NCBI RefSeq assembly: GCF_000344805.1
Contig: NC_020453.1
Span: 310,001-374,000 of the forward strand
Source of the DNA: Bradyrhizobium oligotrophicum S58
Lineage (GTDB): Bacteria > Pseudomonadota > Alphaproteobacteria > Rhizobiales > Xanthobacteraceae
Direction: 5' to 3'
Length of the DNA: 64,000 nucleotides
Positions 52,163 through 61,837 of the stretch are shown here, piece by piece. The notes below the pieces were generated by a model. The model ran no database searches, was not told the origin of the DNA, and was given only the letters and a program-made list of their open reading frames with translations. How positions within the stretch are numbered: position 1 is the first letter of the stretch; the number at the start of each line of letters is the position of its first letter. The translations under genes were made by a program, and so were the position numbers.

Positions 52163-53089
52163 ATGACGCGCCTCAGATTGGTCCTGACCGCAGCCGCGCT
52201 GTGCTTCGCCGGCCATGCCGCGATCGCGGAGGAACTGACGGGAACGCTGGAGAAGATCAGGAGCACCGGGATCCTCACGATCGGACATCGTGAATCGTCG
52301 ATCCCGTTCTCCTACTACGACAAGAACGACAAGGTCGTGGGCTATGCCATGGACCTCTGCGCCATCGTCGCGGATGCCGTGAAGGCTCGCCTTGGCCTGG
52401 CAAAGCTTGAGATCAAGCTGGTCCCGATCACGCCGTCGCTTCGCATTCCCTCGATCCTGAGCGGCAAGATCGACATCGGCTGCGAGACCATGACCAACAA
52501 CCTCGAACGGCAAAAGGTCGTGGCGTTCTCCTCGACCTTCTTCGTGGCGGCCAACCGCTTTGTTTCGAAGGCGGCGGCTCGTGTGCGGACGCTGGACGAT
52601 CTCAAGGGCCGGACGGTGGTGTCGACCATCGGGTCGACCAATCTCAAGCAGATCAGCGAGCTGAATGCGGAACGCAACCTTGGCCTCACCATCATCGCCG
52701 CCAAGGACAATTTCGAGGCCTTCCGCATGGTGGAAACCGATCGCGCCGTCGCGCATGTCATGGACGATATCCTGCTGTACGGGACCGTCGCCAACTCGTC
52801 GGCTCCGGCCGACTACGTCGTGTCGGACGAAGCGCTGTCGGTCGAGCCCTACGCGATTCTGCTGCCGCCTGACGATCCCGCCTTCAAGAGGGTGGTCGAC
52901 GATGCGCTGACGGCGACGTACCGCAGCGGCGAAATCACCAGGATCTATGCCAGATGGTTTCTCGGCCCGATCCCGCCGAACGGCGTCAACCTCAACATCC
53001 CGATGAGCACGGCGCTGAAGCGCGCGATCGAGCATCCGACCGACAGCGGTGATCCGGAAACGTATCGAGTCCAGAACGCGACGCGATGA
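52163..53089 (+). CDS. Amino-acid-type periplasmic solute-binding protein without a transporter
   Basis: Starting at the ATG at 52163, which has GGAGGAGA upstream, the 308-residue protein has a signal peptide (LTAAALCFAGHAAIAEE) and the SBP_bac_3 fold: STGILTIGHRESSIPFSYYD, YAMDLCAIVADAVKARLG, SILSGKIDIGCETMTNNLER, FSSTFFVAANRFV, and the hinge GRTVVSTIGSTNLKQI. It resembles glutamate/aspartate-binding proteins (GltI type). No permease or ATPase gene is nearby. Its position 34 bp after the dCache-GGDEF-EAL gene suggests that it may feed ligand information to that sensor; this is inference. Confidence 0.9.
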   Translation: MTRLRLVLTAAALCFAGHAAIAEELTGTLEKIRSTGILTIGHRESSIPFSYYDKNDKVVGYAMDLCAIVADAVKARLGLAKLEIKLVPITPSLRIPSILSGKIDIGCETMTNNLERQKVVAFSSTFFVAANRFVSKAAARVRTLDDLKGRTVVSTIGSTNLKQISELNAERNLGLTIIAAKDNFEAFRMVETDRAVAHVMDDILLYGTVANSSAPADYVVSDEALSVEPYAILLPPDDPAFKRVVDDALTATYRSGEITRIYARWFLGPIPPNGVNLNIPMSTALKRAIEHPTDSGDPETYRVQNATR

Positions 53090-53107
53090 TCGGGTCGGTC
53101 TTCAAGC

Positions 53108-53142
53108 CGGCCGATCGAGCACCATGTGGCTTCGATCGGCCG
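53108..53142. terminator. Hairpin between convergent genes, possible bidirectional terminator
   Basis: CGGCCGATCGA pairs exactly with TCGATCGGCCG around a 13-base loop. It lies between the convergent ends of the binding-protein gene and purH. ATTTGAATTT follows on the plus side, a weak T-rich tail. Confidence 0.5.
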
Positions 53143-53159
53143 ATTTGAATTTGGCTTGC

Positions 53160-54752
53160 CTAGTGCTTGAAATGCCGGACGCCCGACATCACCATGGCGA
53201 TGCCATGCTCGTCGGCGGCCTTGATGACCTCGTCATCGCGCATCGAGCCGCCCGGCTGGATCACTGCGGTGGCACCGGCCTCGATGCAGGCCAGCATGCC
53301 GTCGGCGAACGGGAAGAACGCATCGGAGGCGACCACCGATCCCTTGGTCAGCGGCTCGGCGAGCTTGAGCTCGCCTGCGGCATCGAGCGCCTTGCGCGCG
53401 GCGATGCGCGCCGAATCGACCCGGCTCATCTGGCCGGCGCCGATGCCGACGGTTGCAGAATCCTTGGCGTAGACGATGGTGTTCGACTTCACGTGCTTGG
53501 CGACGCGGAAGGCGAAGCGCAGGTCGCGCAGCTCGGCCTCGGTGGGCGCACGCCTGGTGACGACCTTCAAGGTCATGTCGTCGACCACGGCATTGTCGCG
53601 GCTCTGCACCAGCAGCCCGCCCGCCACCGTCTTGGCGGTGAGGCCGGCTTCGCGCGGATCCGGCAGGTCGCCCGCCAGCAGCAGCCGCAGCTGCTTGCGG
53701 CCAGCGATGATCGCGATCGCTTCTTCGGTCGCGTCGGGGGCGATGATGACCTCGGTGAAGATGCCGGTGATCGCGCGCGCGGTGGCGGCGTCGAGCTTGC
53801 GGTTCATGGCGATGATGCCGCCGAACGCGGAGGTCGAATCGCAGGCCAGCGCCTTCTGGTAGGCGGTGGCGAGGTCGGGCCCTTCGGCGACGCCGCAGGG
53901 GTTGGCGTGCTTGACGATGACGCAGGCCGCGGTGCGCGCCGGGTCGAACTCGGCGATGCACTCATAGGCCGCGTCGGTGTCGTTGATGTTGTTGTAGGAC
54001 AGCTCCTTGCCTTGCAGCTGCCGCGCGGTGGCGACGCCGGGGCGGCGGCCGGGCAGCGCGTAGAATGCCGCATTCTGATGCGGATTCTCGCCGTAGCGTA
54101 GCGACTGGATCAGCTTGCCACCGAAGGCGCGGTAGTCCGGCGAATCGTTCTGAATCGTCGCGGCGAACCAGTTGGAGATCGCGGCGTCATAGGCGGCGGT
54201 GCGGGCATAGGCCTTGGCGGCGAGCCGGCGGCGCAGCAGCAGGGTGGTCGAGCCCTCATGCCGTGCGAGGTCCTCGAGCACGGCGTCGTAGTCGTTGACG
54301 TCGACGACGACCGCGACGTCCTCGTGGTTCTTCGAGGCCGCGCGGATCATCGCCGGCCCGCCGATGTCGATGTTCTCGATACAGTCGTTGAACGACGCAC
54401 CGCGCTCGACGGTGGCCTCGAACGGATAGAGATTGACGACGAGGAGATCGATCGGGGCGATGTTGTGCGTCTTCATCGCCTCGGTGTGCTCGTCATTGTC
54501 GCGGATCGCGAGCAGGCCGCCATGCACCTTGGGGTGCAGTGTCTTGACGCGACCGTCCATCATCTCGGGAAAGCCGGTGAGGTCGGAGACATCCTTCACC
54601 TTCAGGCCGGCCTCGGCGATGGCCTTGGCGGTGCCGCCGGTGGAAATCAATTCGACACCGCGCGCCGCGAGCGCCCGCGCGAAGTCGGGCAGGCGGGTCT
54701 TGTCGGACACGGAAAGCAGAGCACGGCGAACGGGACGAAGCTGATTGGTCAT
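53160..54752 (-). CDS. purH: Bifunctional AICAR transformylase/IMP cyclohydrolase
   Basis: PurH carries out the last two steps of IMP synthesis in the cytoplasm: formylation of AICAR and ring closure of FAICAR. The N-terminal 200 residues are the MGS-like cyclohydrolase domain ([54 protein letters not shown]). The rest is the transformylase domain with the [14 protein letters not shown] motif and the late [20 protein letters not shown]. The 530-residue length is standard. The terminal [18 protein letters not shown] is intact. Confidence 0.97.
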   Translation of the reverse strand: MTNQLRPVRRALLSVSDKTRLPDFARALAARGVELISTGGTAKAIAEAGLKVKDVSDLTGFPEMMDGRVKTLHPKVHGGLLAIRDNDEHTEAMKTHNIAPIDLLVVNLYPFEATVERGASFNDCIENIDIGGPAMIRAASKNHEDVAVVVDVNDYDAVLEDLARHEGSTTLLLRRRLAAKAYARTAAYDAAISNWFAATIQNDSPDYRAFGGKLIQSLRYGENPHQNAAFYALPGRRPGVATARQLQGKELSYNNINDTDAAYECIAEFDPARTAACVIVKHANPCGVAEGPDLATAYQKALACDSTSAFGGIIAMNRKLDAATARAITGIFTEVIIAPDATEEAIAIIAGRKQLRLLLAGDLPDPREAGLTAKTVAGGLLVQSRDNAVVDDMTLKVVTRRAPTEAELRDLRFAFRVAKHVKSNTIVYAKDSATVGIGAGQMSRVDSARIAARKALDAAGELKLAEPLTKGSVVASDAFFPFADGMLACIEAGATAVIQPGGSMRDDEVIKAADEHGIAMVMSGVRHFKH

Positions 54753-54971
54753 GGCGGGCAGAATCCTTGTGAAGGAGGTTCAGTTGCCCAGGCGCACGGC
54801 GGTCGATCCCGCGCTCCCCGATGGTGCTCCATCCAAAGTCGCCAGTCGCGCGAGAGCCGGCTCATATCAGCTTTTGCCGATGGCGACAACGGGAGAGCGG
54901 CGTGCTCGCGATCGATTGAGCTCTCGACTCTGGAGCTTAGGCCCCAACTCGCTCATCGCGCACGGCGCCCC

Positions 54972-55138
54972 TTACCTCTCCCCGCTTGCGGGGAGAGGTC
55001 GGATTGCATCGAGAGATGCAATCCGGGTGAGGGGGTACAGGTCTCACCGCTGACACTTCCCGTGCGTCTGCCCCTCACCCCGACCCTCTCAGCGCGAGCG
55101 AAGCTCGTCGCGGCCCCGTGAAGAACGGGGAGAGGGAG
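54972..55138. repeat. Intergenic palindromic repeat upstream of purH (rhizobial type)
   Basis: The 448-bp gap 54753-55200 is mostly this element. It contains hairpins CTCTCCCCGCTTGCGGGGAG and GGATTGCATC...GATGCAATCC, the arms GGGTGAGGGG and CCCCTCACCC, and a terminal CCCCGTGAAGAACGGGGAG. It shares the layout of 12877-12988. No gene is seen in the gap. Confidence 0.7.
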
Positions 55139-55200
55139 CGCTCCGCCGTTGGTGGGACAGCGGCGCTCACAGCTTGTAATGCGCTAACCTTTGGATCCGC

Positions 55201-56955
55201 CTACAACGGCAATTCCGGCTCTCGCCGCGCGTTGCGCCGCGCATTGGTCTCCGTCGGCGAGGTCGACGAGCGCACGAAGCTCCAGCGGATCGAGGGGGCC
55301 TGCTGCGCATCCTGCCGGATCACCAGCTGAGTGGTGCGGCGCGGGCCGTCATTGCCGGCCAGGAACACGCTGTCCTCGAGATCCACCCGGTCGTCGAACG
55401 TCTCGAACGTCCAGACCTCGCGATTGGGCAGCACCAGCATCGCGCCGCGGCCGTCGCTGAGCCGGCTGGCCTTGACCGCCGGATGCAGGTGAAAGCGCAG
55501 CGCGTAGTCGGAGCCGCCGCCGCGCAGCCGCGCGCCCTGCGCCGGGGTCACGGTGTCCTCGCCGTCGAGCCGCGAGCCGTCATTGGCCGCGACCAGGACG
55601 CGGCGGTGGATCAGGCCGAACTTCGCCGCATAGCCATTATGCGAGGTCGACAGCACCGTGCCGTCAGGCACGACCTCGCGGAAATTCTCGACCCGCGTCG
55701 GGCCCGACACGATCGGCGCGCCGTGCAGCAGGCGCTTCATCGCCGACATCTCGACGAAGGTGCAGGACGACGTGTTGTGATAGGTCAGCGTCGAATGCGC
55801 CACGGTTGATCGCGCGAAGGTGCGCCAGTTGTCACGGCCGGTCGATGGCAGGCCGCAATTGATCACGATGCGTGACGCGCCGGAGGACAGCTCGAACGCG
55901 AGGCAGCCGGCATGGGCCTCGTGGCTGAGATGCGGTGGCGGCGGCGGACCGGTGTCGACGATGACCGTCATCGGACCGGCGTCGAGGCGTTGGAAGCCGG
56001 AATGCGGCATGTTCGCCATCGGCGTGCCGTGCGTGTCGTCATAGGCGAGCAAGGTCGCCAGCAGGTCCGACGGGGTGCCGCCCATGCCGTTGAACAGCGC
56101 CATGTTGCCGTCGCCATGCCGGAAGAAGCGCAGCATCGGCATCATGCGGTCGATGGCGTTGAGCAGCGCCGGCGGTGGAGCAATGTTGCGGGCCGCAAAC
56201 GTCTGGCGCAGCGGCAACAGGTCGATCAGGAGCTCGATCAGGGCGCCGGGATTGCGCGAAACGTGGCCGCCATCGGGCAGGATCTGCCGCTGCAACTCCT
56301 CGGAGAGTTTGCGGCTGGCGCTGCGGATGTGCTTGGCCTGGTTGGCGAGGCACAACGCCGCGTAGCATAGCGCGATCAGCACCTGCAGCCGCGGCGCCCC
56401 GTCGGGGATGTCGATGGTCGAATAACGGAGATAGCGGATCTCGCGGGTCAGTCCGCGCAGATAACGGCGGTAGAACTTGCCGTCGGAATCCGCCAGCACC
56501 AGCGGCGCCTGTGACAGCAGCGAGATCACGCGGCGCGCGAGCACGTCGGCGCGGCGGCTCAGCGGGTGGCGGCCGATCTGGTTGGTGATCCAGTCGTCCA
56601 CCAGAGCGCGGGCATTGGCACGGGTCAGCGCGGTGTCGGCTGCGCGCAGATGTCGCAGCCAGCCGAAGCCGAGCAGCGCGACTTCCCAGTCCTCGGACGG
56701 CGGCTCGAGGTCGAAGATCGAACGGCCATGGCAAGTGACGATCTTGCCGGCGAAGACGAAGCGGCCGGCATAGATCTCGGCGGCGCGGGTGGCGTCCGAT
56801 GTACGCAGATCGTGCGGCGCAATGATGAGTCGGTCGGCGCGTCCCGGCCATAATCCGGACACCGATACCGATACACCGCTGACATTGGACATCAGGCTGC
56901 GCGCAAAGCGGCCCATAACCAATGTCGATATGCGTCTGCGTTGAGCGGCGGACAC
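55201..56955 (-). CDS. Heparinase II/III family protein
   Basis: The 584-residue protein has an all-helical N-terminal toroid (about 100-290, GLTREIRYLRYSTIDIPDG; ALCYAALCLANQAKHIRSAS) and the C-terminal Hepar_II_III beta-sandwich with AGCLAFELSSGASRIVINCG, STVAHSTLTYHNTSS (His near the site) and RRVLVAANDGSRLDGEDTVT. The family cleaves acidic polysaccharides by beta-elimination, but in Hyphomicrobiales this conserved gene is near purH and rsmB and its substrate is unknown. No clear signal peptide is seen. Location is therefore uncertain. It lies 206 bp from the end of rsmB, on the same strand. Confidence 0.87.
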   Translation of the reverse strand: MSAAQRRRISTLVMGRFARSLMSNVSGVSVSVSGLWPGRADRLIIAPHDLRTSDATRAAEIYAGRFVFAGKIVTCHGRSIFDLEPPSEDWEVALLGFGWLRHLRAADTALTRANARALVDDWITNQIGRHPLSRRADVLARRVISLLSQAPLVLADSDGKFYRRYLRGLTREIRYLRYSTIDIPDGAPRLQVLIALCYAALCLANQAKHIRSASRKLSEELQRQILPDGGHVSRNPGALIELLIDLLPLRQTFAARNIAPPPALLNAIDRMMPMLRFFRHGDGNMALFNGMGGTPSDLLATLLAYDDTHGTPMANMPHSGFQRLDAGPMTVIVDTGPPPPPHLSHEAHAGCLAFELSSGASRIVINCGLPSTGRDNWRTFARSTVAHSTLTYHNTSSCTFVEMSAMKRLLHGAPIVSGPTRVENFREVVPDGTVLSTSHNGYAAKFGLIHRRVLVAANDGSRLDGEDTVTPAQGARLRGGGSDYALRFHLHPAVKASRLSDGRGAMLVLPNREVWTFETFDDRVDLEDSVFLAGNDGPRRTTQLVIRQDAQQAPSIRWSFVRSSTSPTETNARRNARREPELPL

Positions 56956-57161
56956 GCCAAGCCTTAGGTCGAGAGGGGATTCGGTCGCGGACCCTTAGTA
57001 GATCGCAACTGCCGCCGATACACCATTTTTGGCCCCGGTGCAGCACCATCGCGGGACCAGAATCTGGTGCAAAAATCGGGATTTAACGGACTAACGCAAC
57101 GCGGACGCCCTCAATCCGCTACCGGCGGCGCAGCCGGCGCATGGCGTGCACGATGACACGC

Positions 57162-58514
57162 TCACGGCCGCCGCTCCAGTCTCGCCGCATAAAAACCGTC
57201 GAGCCCGCCGAGCCGCGGATCCTGATGCGGCAGATGGCAGGGCAGCGTTCGCAGATCGCCCACGGGAGTGACGAGCTCGGTCAGGCCCGCCACCTCGCCG
57301 GGGGTGATCGGGATCCGGCGCAGCTCGGTGGTTGCGGCGAGGACATTCTCGACCACCTGCTCGCCCTCTTCGGGCTCCAGCGAGCAGGTACAATAGACCA
57401 GGGTGCCGCCCGGCTTCAGCAGGCCGGCCGCTCGGGACAGCAGCCGGGCCTGCAGGCCCGACAGGGACGCGATGTCGGCTTCGCTCCGCAGCCAGCCCAC
57501 ATCCGGGTGGCGGCGGATGGTGCCGGTCGAGGTGCAGGGCGCATCGACCAGAATGCCGTCAAAGCCGCCGGCGTCTGCCGGCTGCCACTCGGCGGCGTCG
57601 GCCACGACCGTTTCGGCCACGAGCTGCAGCCGGGTCATGTTGTCCTTCAGCCGGCTCATCCGGGCCTGCGAGCGGTCGACCGCGGTGACGCGGGCGCCGC
57701 CATGGGCGAGCTGGGCGGTCTTGCCGCCCGGCGCAGCGCAGAGGTCGGCGATGGTCTTGCCGGTGACGTCGCCGAGCAGGCGGGCGGGGAGGGCGGCCGC
57801 GGCGTCCTGGACCCACCATTGGCCCTCGGCAAAGCCCGGCAGCACCGTCACCGAGCCATGCAGCAGCGTGCGCACCGTGCCGGTCGGGAGAACCTCGCCA
57901 TGCAGCCGTGTCGCCCATTGTGGCGGGTCCGACTTGACGGTGAGGTCGAGCGACGGTTCCTGGCCGAGCGCAGCAGCAATGTCTTTCGCCGTCGCCTCGC
58001 CGTAATGATCGATCCAGCGCTTCAGCAGCCAGGGCGCGATGTCGAGCGGCTGGCCCTGGGCATCGTCGAGCAGGGCCGTTCCCTCGCGCGCGCAGCGGCG
58101 CAGCACGGCGTTGACGAGCCCGGCATATTTGGCGGCGCGCCGGTCGGCCTGCACCAGCCGGACCGACAGGTCGACCGCGGCATGGTCGGGAACGTCCATC
58201 CACAGGATCTGGGCCGCGCCGATCAGGAGCGCGCTCTGCGCCCGCGGCGCGTCGGTTGGAACGCCGCGATCCAACAGGCGCGACAGCACGTGGCCGAGGG
58301 TGCCGAGACGCCGTAAGGTGGTCGCCACCAAGCGGCGCATCAGGGCGCGGTCGCGATCGGCGAGATGCTTCAGTCCGGGATGCGCACCGGTGCCGTCGAG
58401 CTGGTCGTCGAGCGTACGGTGCTTATGCAGGACGCCGTCGATGACGTCGGCGGCAATACGCCGTGCCGCAAGGCCGGGAACTTCGGATGGGGTCGCAAAT
58501 CGCGGCGGAGGCAT
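57162..58514 (-). CDS. rsmB: RsmB/NOP-family 16S rRNA (cytosine-C5) methyltransferase
   Basis: RsmB methylates C967 of 16S rRNA with S-adenosylmethionine. The 450-residue protein has an N-terminal NusB-like domain (about 15-160, AARRIAADVIDGVLHKHRTL; HAAVDLSVRLVQADRRAAKY), and a C-terminal Rossmann methyltransferase with the SAM motif ADLCAAPGGKTAQLA, the catalytic VDAPCTSTGTIRRHPDV and the second cysteine in LVYCTCSLEPEEGEQV. The protein ends NGFYAARL-like GFYAARLERRP. It is divergent from the DUF1674 gene at 58708, with which it is usually neighbour in this order. Confidence 0.94.
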   Translation of the reverse strand: MPPPRFATPSEVPGLAARRIAADVIDGVLHKHRTLDDQLDGTGAHPGLKHLADRDRALMRRLVATTLRRLGTLGHVLSRLLDRGVPTDAPRAQSALLIGAAQILWMDVPDHAAVDLSVRLVQADRRAAKYAGLVNAVLRRCAREGTALLDDAQGQPLDIAPWLLKRWIDHYGEATAKDIAAALGQEPSLDLTVKSDPPQWATRLHGEVLPTGTVRTLLHGSVTVLPGFAEGQWWVQDAAAALPARLLGDVTGKTIADLCAAPGGKTAQLAHGGARVTAVDRSQARMSRLKDNMTRLQLVAETVVADAAEWQPADAGGFDGILVDAPCTSTGTIRRHPDVGWLRSEADIASLSGLQARLLSRAAGLLKPGGTLVYCTCSLEPEEGEQVVENVLAATTELRRIPITPGEVAGLTELVTPVGDLRTLPCHLPHQDPRLGGLDGFYAARLERRP

Positions 58515-58707
58515 GCCTGGGAATTACTCGCGAGAAGAAAGGCAGTTCCGCGACGATCGGGTGCATGCCATCAGCTTGCGGGACCACTGCCACGGGAATA
58601 TGCCAAATGTAAGAATCGGCTCTGCTTTTTTTAGACCTGTTTCATCGCGCGTGGGCACACGATCTGATGAAGTCGGGAATGAACCGGTTCAACGGTGGAA
58701 TGGTACG

Positions 58708-58941
58708 ATGAGCAACGAGACCCCGCACAAGCCCGCTCTGTCCGTGGTTGCGAGCAACGACGCGCCGCGGAGGCCGTTGACGCCTGCTGCGCAACGCGCC
58801 CTGGCCGAAGCCGAGGAGCGGCGTCGCCTCGCGGCGGAACAACAGTCGGATCCGCGGCCAAAGGAGCTGCAGGGGCCGAAAGGGCTGGAGCCGACCCGCT
58901 ACGGCGATTGGGAGCGCAAGGGCATCGTCTCGGATTTCTGA
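58708..58941 (+). CDS. DUF1674 protein, SdhAF4-like succinate dehydrogenase assembly factor
   Basis: The 77-residue protein is Pro/Ala/Arg/Glu-rich for the first 50 residues and ends in the hallmark EPTRYGDWERKGIVSDF of DUF1674. This family is the bacterial counterpart of eukaryotic SDHAF4, which chaperones the flavinylated succinate dehydrogenase subunit. It is too short for automatic callers to favour and is annotated here because of this motif. The start ATG at 58708 follows a GGTGGAATGG sequence. It is divergent from rsmB; htpX, which often lies nearby in relatives, is not present. Confidence 0.88.
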   Translation: MSNETPHKPALSVVASNDAPRRPLTPAAQRALAEAEERRRLAAEQQSDPRPKELQGPKGLEPTRYGDWERKGIVSDF

Positions 58942-58970
58942 GCGCACATCCGTCGGAGACGGAGCTGCGC

Positions 58971-60866
58971 TCAGAAATAATGATGGTCTTGCAGGTAGCG
59001 GACGATCATGTCGGCCGCCGCCTCGGCCGACAAGGTTGCGCCATCGATCGTAATCTCCGGCCTTTCGGGCGGCTCGTAAGCCTGGTCGACCCCGGTGAAG
59101 TCTACCAACTCGCCGGCGCGGGCACGTTTGTAGAGTCCCTTGGGGTCGCGCGCCTCGCATGTGGCAAGCGGGGTTGCAATGTGGACCTCGATGAATTCGC
59201 CGCTGGCGAAGCGGCGGCGCGCAGCGTCGCGGTCGGCGCGGAACGGCGAGATCAGGCACACCAACGTGATGAGACCGGCGTCGACGAACAAGGCGGCAAT
59301 CTCGCTGACGCGGCGGATGTTCTCCATCCGCGCCTCCGGCAGGAAGCCGAGATCGCGATTGATGCCATGGCGGAGATTGTCGCCGTCGAGCAGCGCGGAG
59401 TGACGGCCCATCCCGCACAGCCGCCGGTCGACCAGATTGGCGATCGTCGACTTGCCGGCGCCGCTGAATCCGGTCAGCCAGAGCACGCACGGCTTCTGCT
59501 GCTTGATACGGGCGCGCGCCGCCTTGTCGACGTCGGGCGCGTGCCAGCTGATATCAGTCGGCCGCTGCACCGGCGCATCGATCAGGCCCGCAGCGACGGT
59601 CCGCCGGCTCAGCGGATCGATCAGGATGAAGCTGCCGAGATCGCGATTGTCACGATAGGAATCGCAGACCAGCGGCCGGTCCAGCGCCAGATCGACGCAG
59701 CCGATCTCGTTGGCCTCCAGCGTGAGCGCGGTCTCAGGCGCCAGCGTGTCGATCGACACGCGGTGCTTCATCGCCGATACCACGGCGCCGATCGATGACG
59801 TTCCTGATTTGAGCACATAGCGGCGATCGCGGCGCATCGCCTCGTCGTCGAACCAGATCAGATGAGCCGCGATGTGGTCGGCCACCATGGGCGGCGGACC
59901 CGATGTGAGCACATCGCCGCGGCTCGCGTCGATCTCGTCGGCGAGCAGCAGCGTCACCGATTGCCCCGAAATGGCCTGTGGCAGCCGACCGTCCGCAGTG
60001 ACGATGCCGGAGATGCGGCTGCGTCGCCCCGACGGCTGCACGACCACCGGATCACCGCTATGGATCGTGCCGCTGACGACGCGTCCGCTGAAGCCGCGAA
60101 ATTCGGCATTCGGCCGATTGACCCATTGTACCGGAAAGCGGAACGGCCGGCGATCGATGCCATCGGTCACATCGACCGATTCGAGATGCTCCATCACGCT
60201 CGGCCCGTCGTACCAGGGCATCCGCGCACTGAGGTGATTGATGTTGTCGCCGTCGCGCGCCGCCACCGGAACGCATTGCACGTCTGTAATGCCGAGCCGC
60301 TCCGCCATGGCGCGGAAGGCGAGGGAGATGGTGGTGAAGCAGCCGGCATCGAAGCCTGCGAGGTCCATCTTGTTGACGGCGAGCAGGACGTGACGCACGC
60401 CGAGCAAGGCAAGGATATGGCAGTGCCGCCGGGTCTGGCTGACCACACCTTTGCGAGCGTCGATCAACACCACGGCGAGGTCCGCATGCGAAGCGCCGGT
60501 GGCCATGTTGCGCGTGTATTGGACGTGGCCGGGGGTGTCGGCGACGACGAAGCGGCGCCGCCGCGTTGCAAAAAAGCGATAGGCGACGTCGATCGTGATG
60601 CCTTGCTCGCGTTCGGCCTGCAGCCCGTCCACCAGCAGCGCAAAATCCAGCGCCGCTCCGGCGGTACCGGCCACCTTGCTGTCCGCGGTGAGCGCGTCGA
60701 GCTGATCGTCAAGCAGCATCTTCGAATCGTATAGCAGCCGCCCGACCAGCGTGCTCTTGCCGTCGTCGACGCTGCCGCAGGTGACGAGGCGCAGTGTCGG
60801 CCTCTGGTCAGCCCGCGTCTCCGCAGCATCGCGCGTCCGGCCGATGACCGCGTCGTGAACAGTCAT
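58971..60866 (-). CDS. cysNC: Bifunctional sulfate adenylyltransferase subunit 1/adenylylsulfate kinase
   Basis: The 631-residue protein fuses CysN and CysC. Residues about 25-440 are the EF-Tu-like GTPase (P-loop GSVDDGKSTLVGRLL; DTPGHVQYTRNM; NKMDL) that drives sulfate adenylylation with CysD. From about 455 the APS kinase domain has the P-loop GFSGAGKSTIANLV and DGDNLRHGINRDLGFLPEAR. Together they turn sulfate and ATP into APS and PAPS, as in NodQ. The start ATG at 60866 overlaps the cysD stop (TGATG), so they are translationally coupled. It closes a sulfotransferase-cysD-cysNC operon. Confidence 0.95.
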   Translation of the reverse strand: MTVHDAVIGRTRDAAETRADQRPTLRLVTCGSVDDGKSTLVGRLLYDSKMLLDDQLDALTADSKVAGTAGAALDFALLVDGLQAEREQGITIDVAYRFFATRRRRFVVADTPGHVQYTRNMATGASHADLAVVLIDARKGVVSQTRRHCHILALLGVRHVLLAVNKMDLAGFDAGCFTTISLAFRAMAERLGITDVQCVPVAARDGDNINHLSARMPWYDGPSVMEHLESVDVTDGIDRRPFRFPVQWVNRPNAEFRGFSGRVVSGTIHSGDPVVVQPSGRRSRISGIVTADGRLPQAISGQSVTLLLADEIDASRGDVLTSGPPPMVADHIAAHLIWFDDEAMRRDRRYVLKSGTSSIGAVVSAMKHRVSIDTLAPETALTLEANEIGCVDLALDRPLVCDSYRDNRDLGSFILIDPLSRRTVAAGLIDAPVQRPTDISWHAPDVDKAARARIKQQKPCVLWLTGFSGAGKSTIANLVDRRLCGMGRHSALLDGDNLRHGINRDLGFLPEARMENIRRVSEIAALFVDAGLITLVCLISPFRADRDAARRRFASGEFIEVHIATPLATCEARDPKGLYKRARAGELVDFTGVDQAYEPPERPEITIDGATLSAEAAADMIVRYLQDHHYF

Positions 60867-61837
60867 CAGAAGTAGCCCTCCACCTTCTTTCGCTCCATCG
60901 AGGCTGCGCTGTCGCGATCGATCACGCGGCCCTGCCGCTCGGAGGTGCGAGAAGCCGTCATCTCGCGAACGATCGAAGCGAGGTCCGAGGCGGTGGATGG
61001 CGTCGCGCCGGTCAAGGGATAGCAGCCGAGTGTGCGGAAGCGGATCGACCGCCATTGCAGCATCTCGCCCGGCCGCAGCTCCATTCGCTCGTCATCGACC
61101 ATGATGAGCGCGCCGTCGCGCTCGACGATCGGTCGCCGCGCGGCGAAATAGAGGGGTACGATCGGAATGCTTTCGAGGTGGATGTATTCCCAGATGTCGA
61201 GCTCGGTCCAGTTCGACAGCGGAAACACCCGCATGCTTTCGCCGGGTGCGAGCAGCGTGTTGTACAGGTTCCAGAGCTCCGGCCGCTGGTTCTTCGGATC
61301 CCAGCGATGGGTGACGCTGCGATGGGAGAAGATGCGCTCCTTGGCGCGGGATTTCTCCTCGTCCCGGCGCGCGCCGCCGATGGCGGCGTCGAACCCATGC
61401 ATGTCCAGCGCCTGACGCAGCGCCTGCGTCTTCATCACGTCGGTATAGAGCGCGGAGCCATGCGTGAACGGGTTGATGTCCTGGGAAGCTCCGTCCGGAT
61501 TGACGTGCACGAGAAGCTCGAGCCCGAGTTCTCGCACCCGCTGGTCGCGGAACGCGATCATGTCCCGGAACTTCCAGGTGGTGTCGATGTGCAGCAGCGG
61601 GAAAGGCGGCTTGCCCGGGTGGAAGGCCTTCATGGCCAAATGCAGCAGCACCGATGAATCCTTGCCGATGGAATACAGCATCACCGGCTTGCGGAATTCG
61701 GCCGCGACCTCGCGCATGATCGCGATGCTCTCGGCCTCGAGGCGGCGCAGATGGCTGAGCGCCGCGGGCCGCCGCTCCGCCGTGGCCGGCCACGGTGAGG
61801 CGGCGATCGCGGCCGCCTGATTGCCGGGAGCGCTCAT
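60866..61837 (-). CDS. cysD: Sulfate adenylyltransferase subunit 2
   Basis: CysD is the PP-loop ATP pyrophosphatase subunit that makes APS from sulfate and ATP with CysN. The 323-residue protein has [20 protein letters not shown] (SGGKDS-like loop), [37 protein letters not shown] and the C-terminal [15 protein letters not shown] start at the ATG at 61837 ([14 protein letters not shown]); this overlaps the stop of the sulfotransferase by ATGA. The longer frame to 61909 would enter the upstream gene. No cysH or cysI is nearby, so the PAPS made is not obviously for cysteine synthesis. Confidence 0.95.
   Translation of the reverse strand: MSAPGNQAAAIAASPWPATAERRPAALSHLRRLEAESIAIMREVAAEFRKPVMLYSIGKDSSVLLHLAMKAFHPGKPPFPLLHIDTTWKFRDMIAFRDQRVRELGLELLVHVNPDGASQDINPFTHGSALYTDVMKTQALRQALDMHGFDAAIGGARRDEEKSRAKERIFSHRSVTHRWDPKNQRPELWNLYNTLLAPGESMRVFPLSNWTELDIWEYIHLESIPIVPLYFAARRPIVERDGALIMVDDERMELRPGEMLQWRSIRFRTLGCYPLTGATPSTASDLASIVREMTASRTSERQGRVIDRDSAASMERKKVEGYF

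Noticed and set aside
58971..61055. A 694-residue form of CysNC starting at 61055
   Set aside because: The extra 63 residues lie inside cysD in another frame; the ATG at 60866 overlaps the cysD stop and gives the standard N-terminus.
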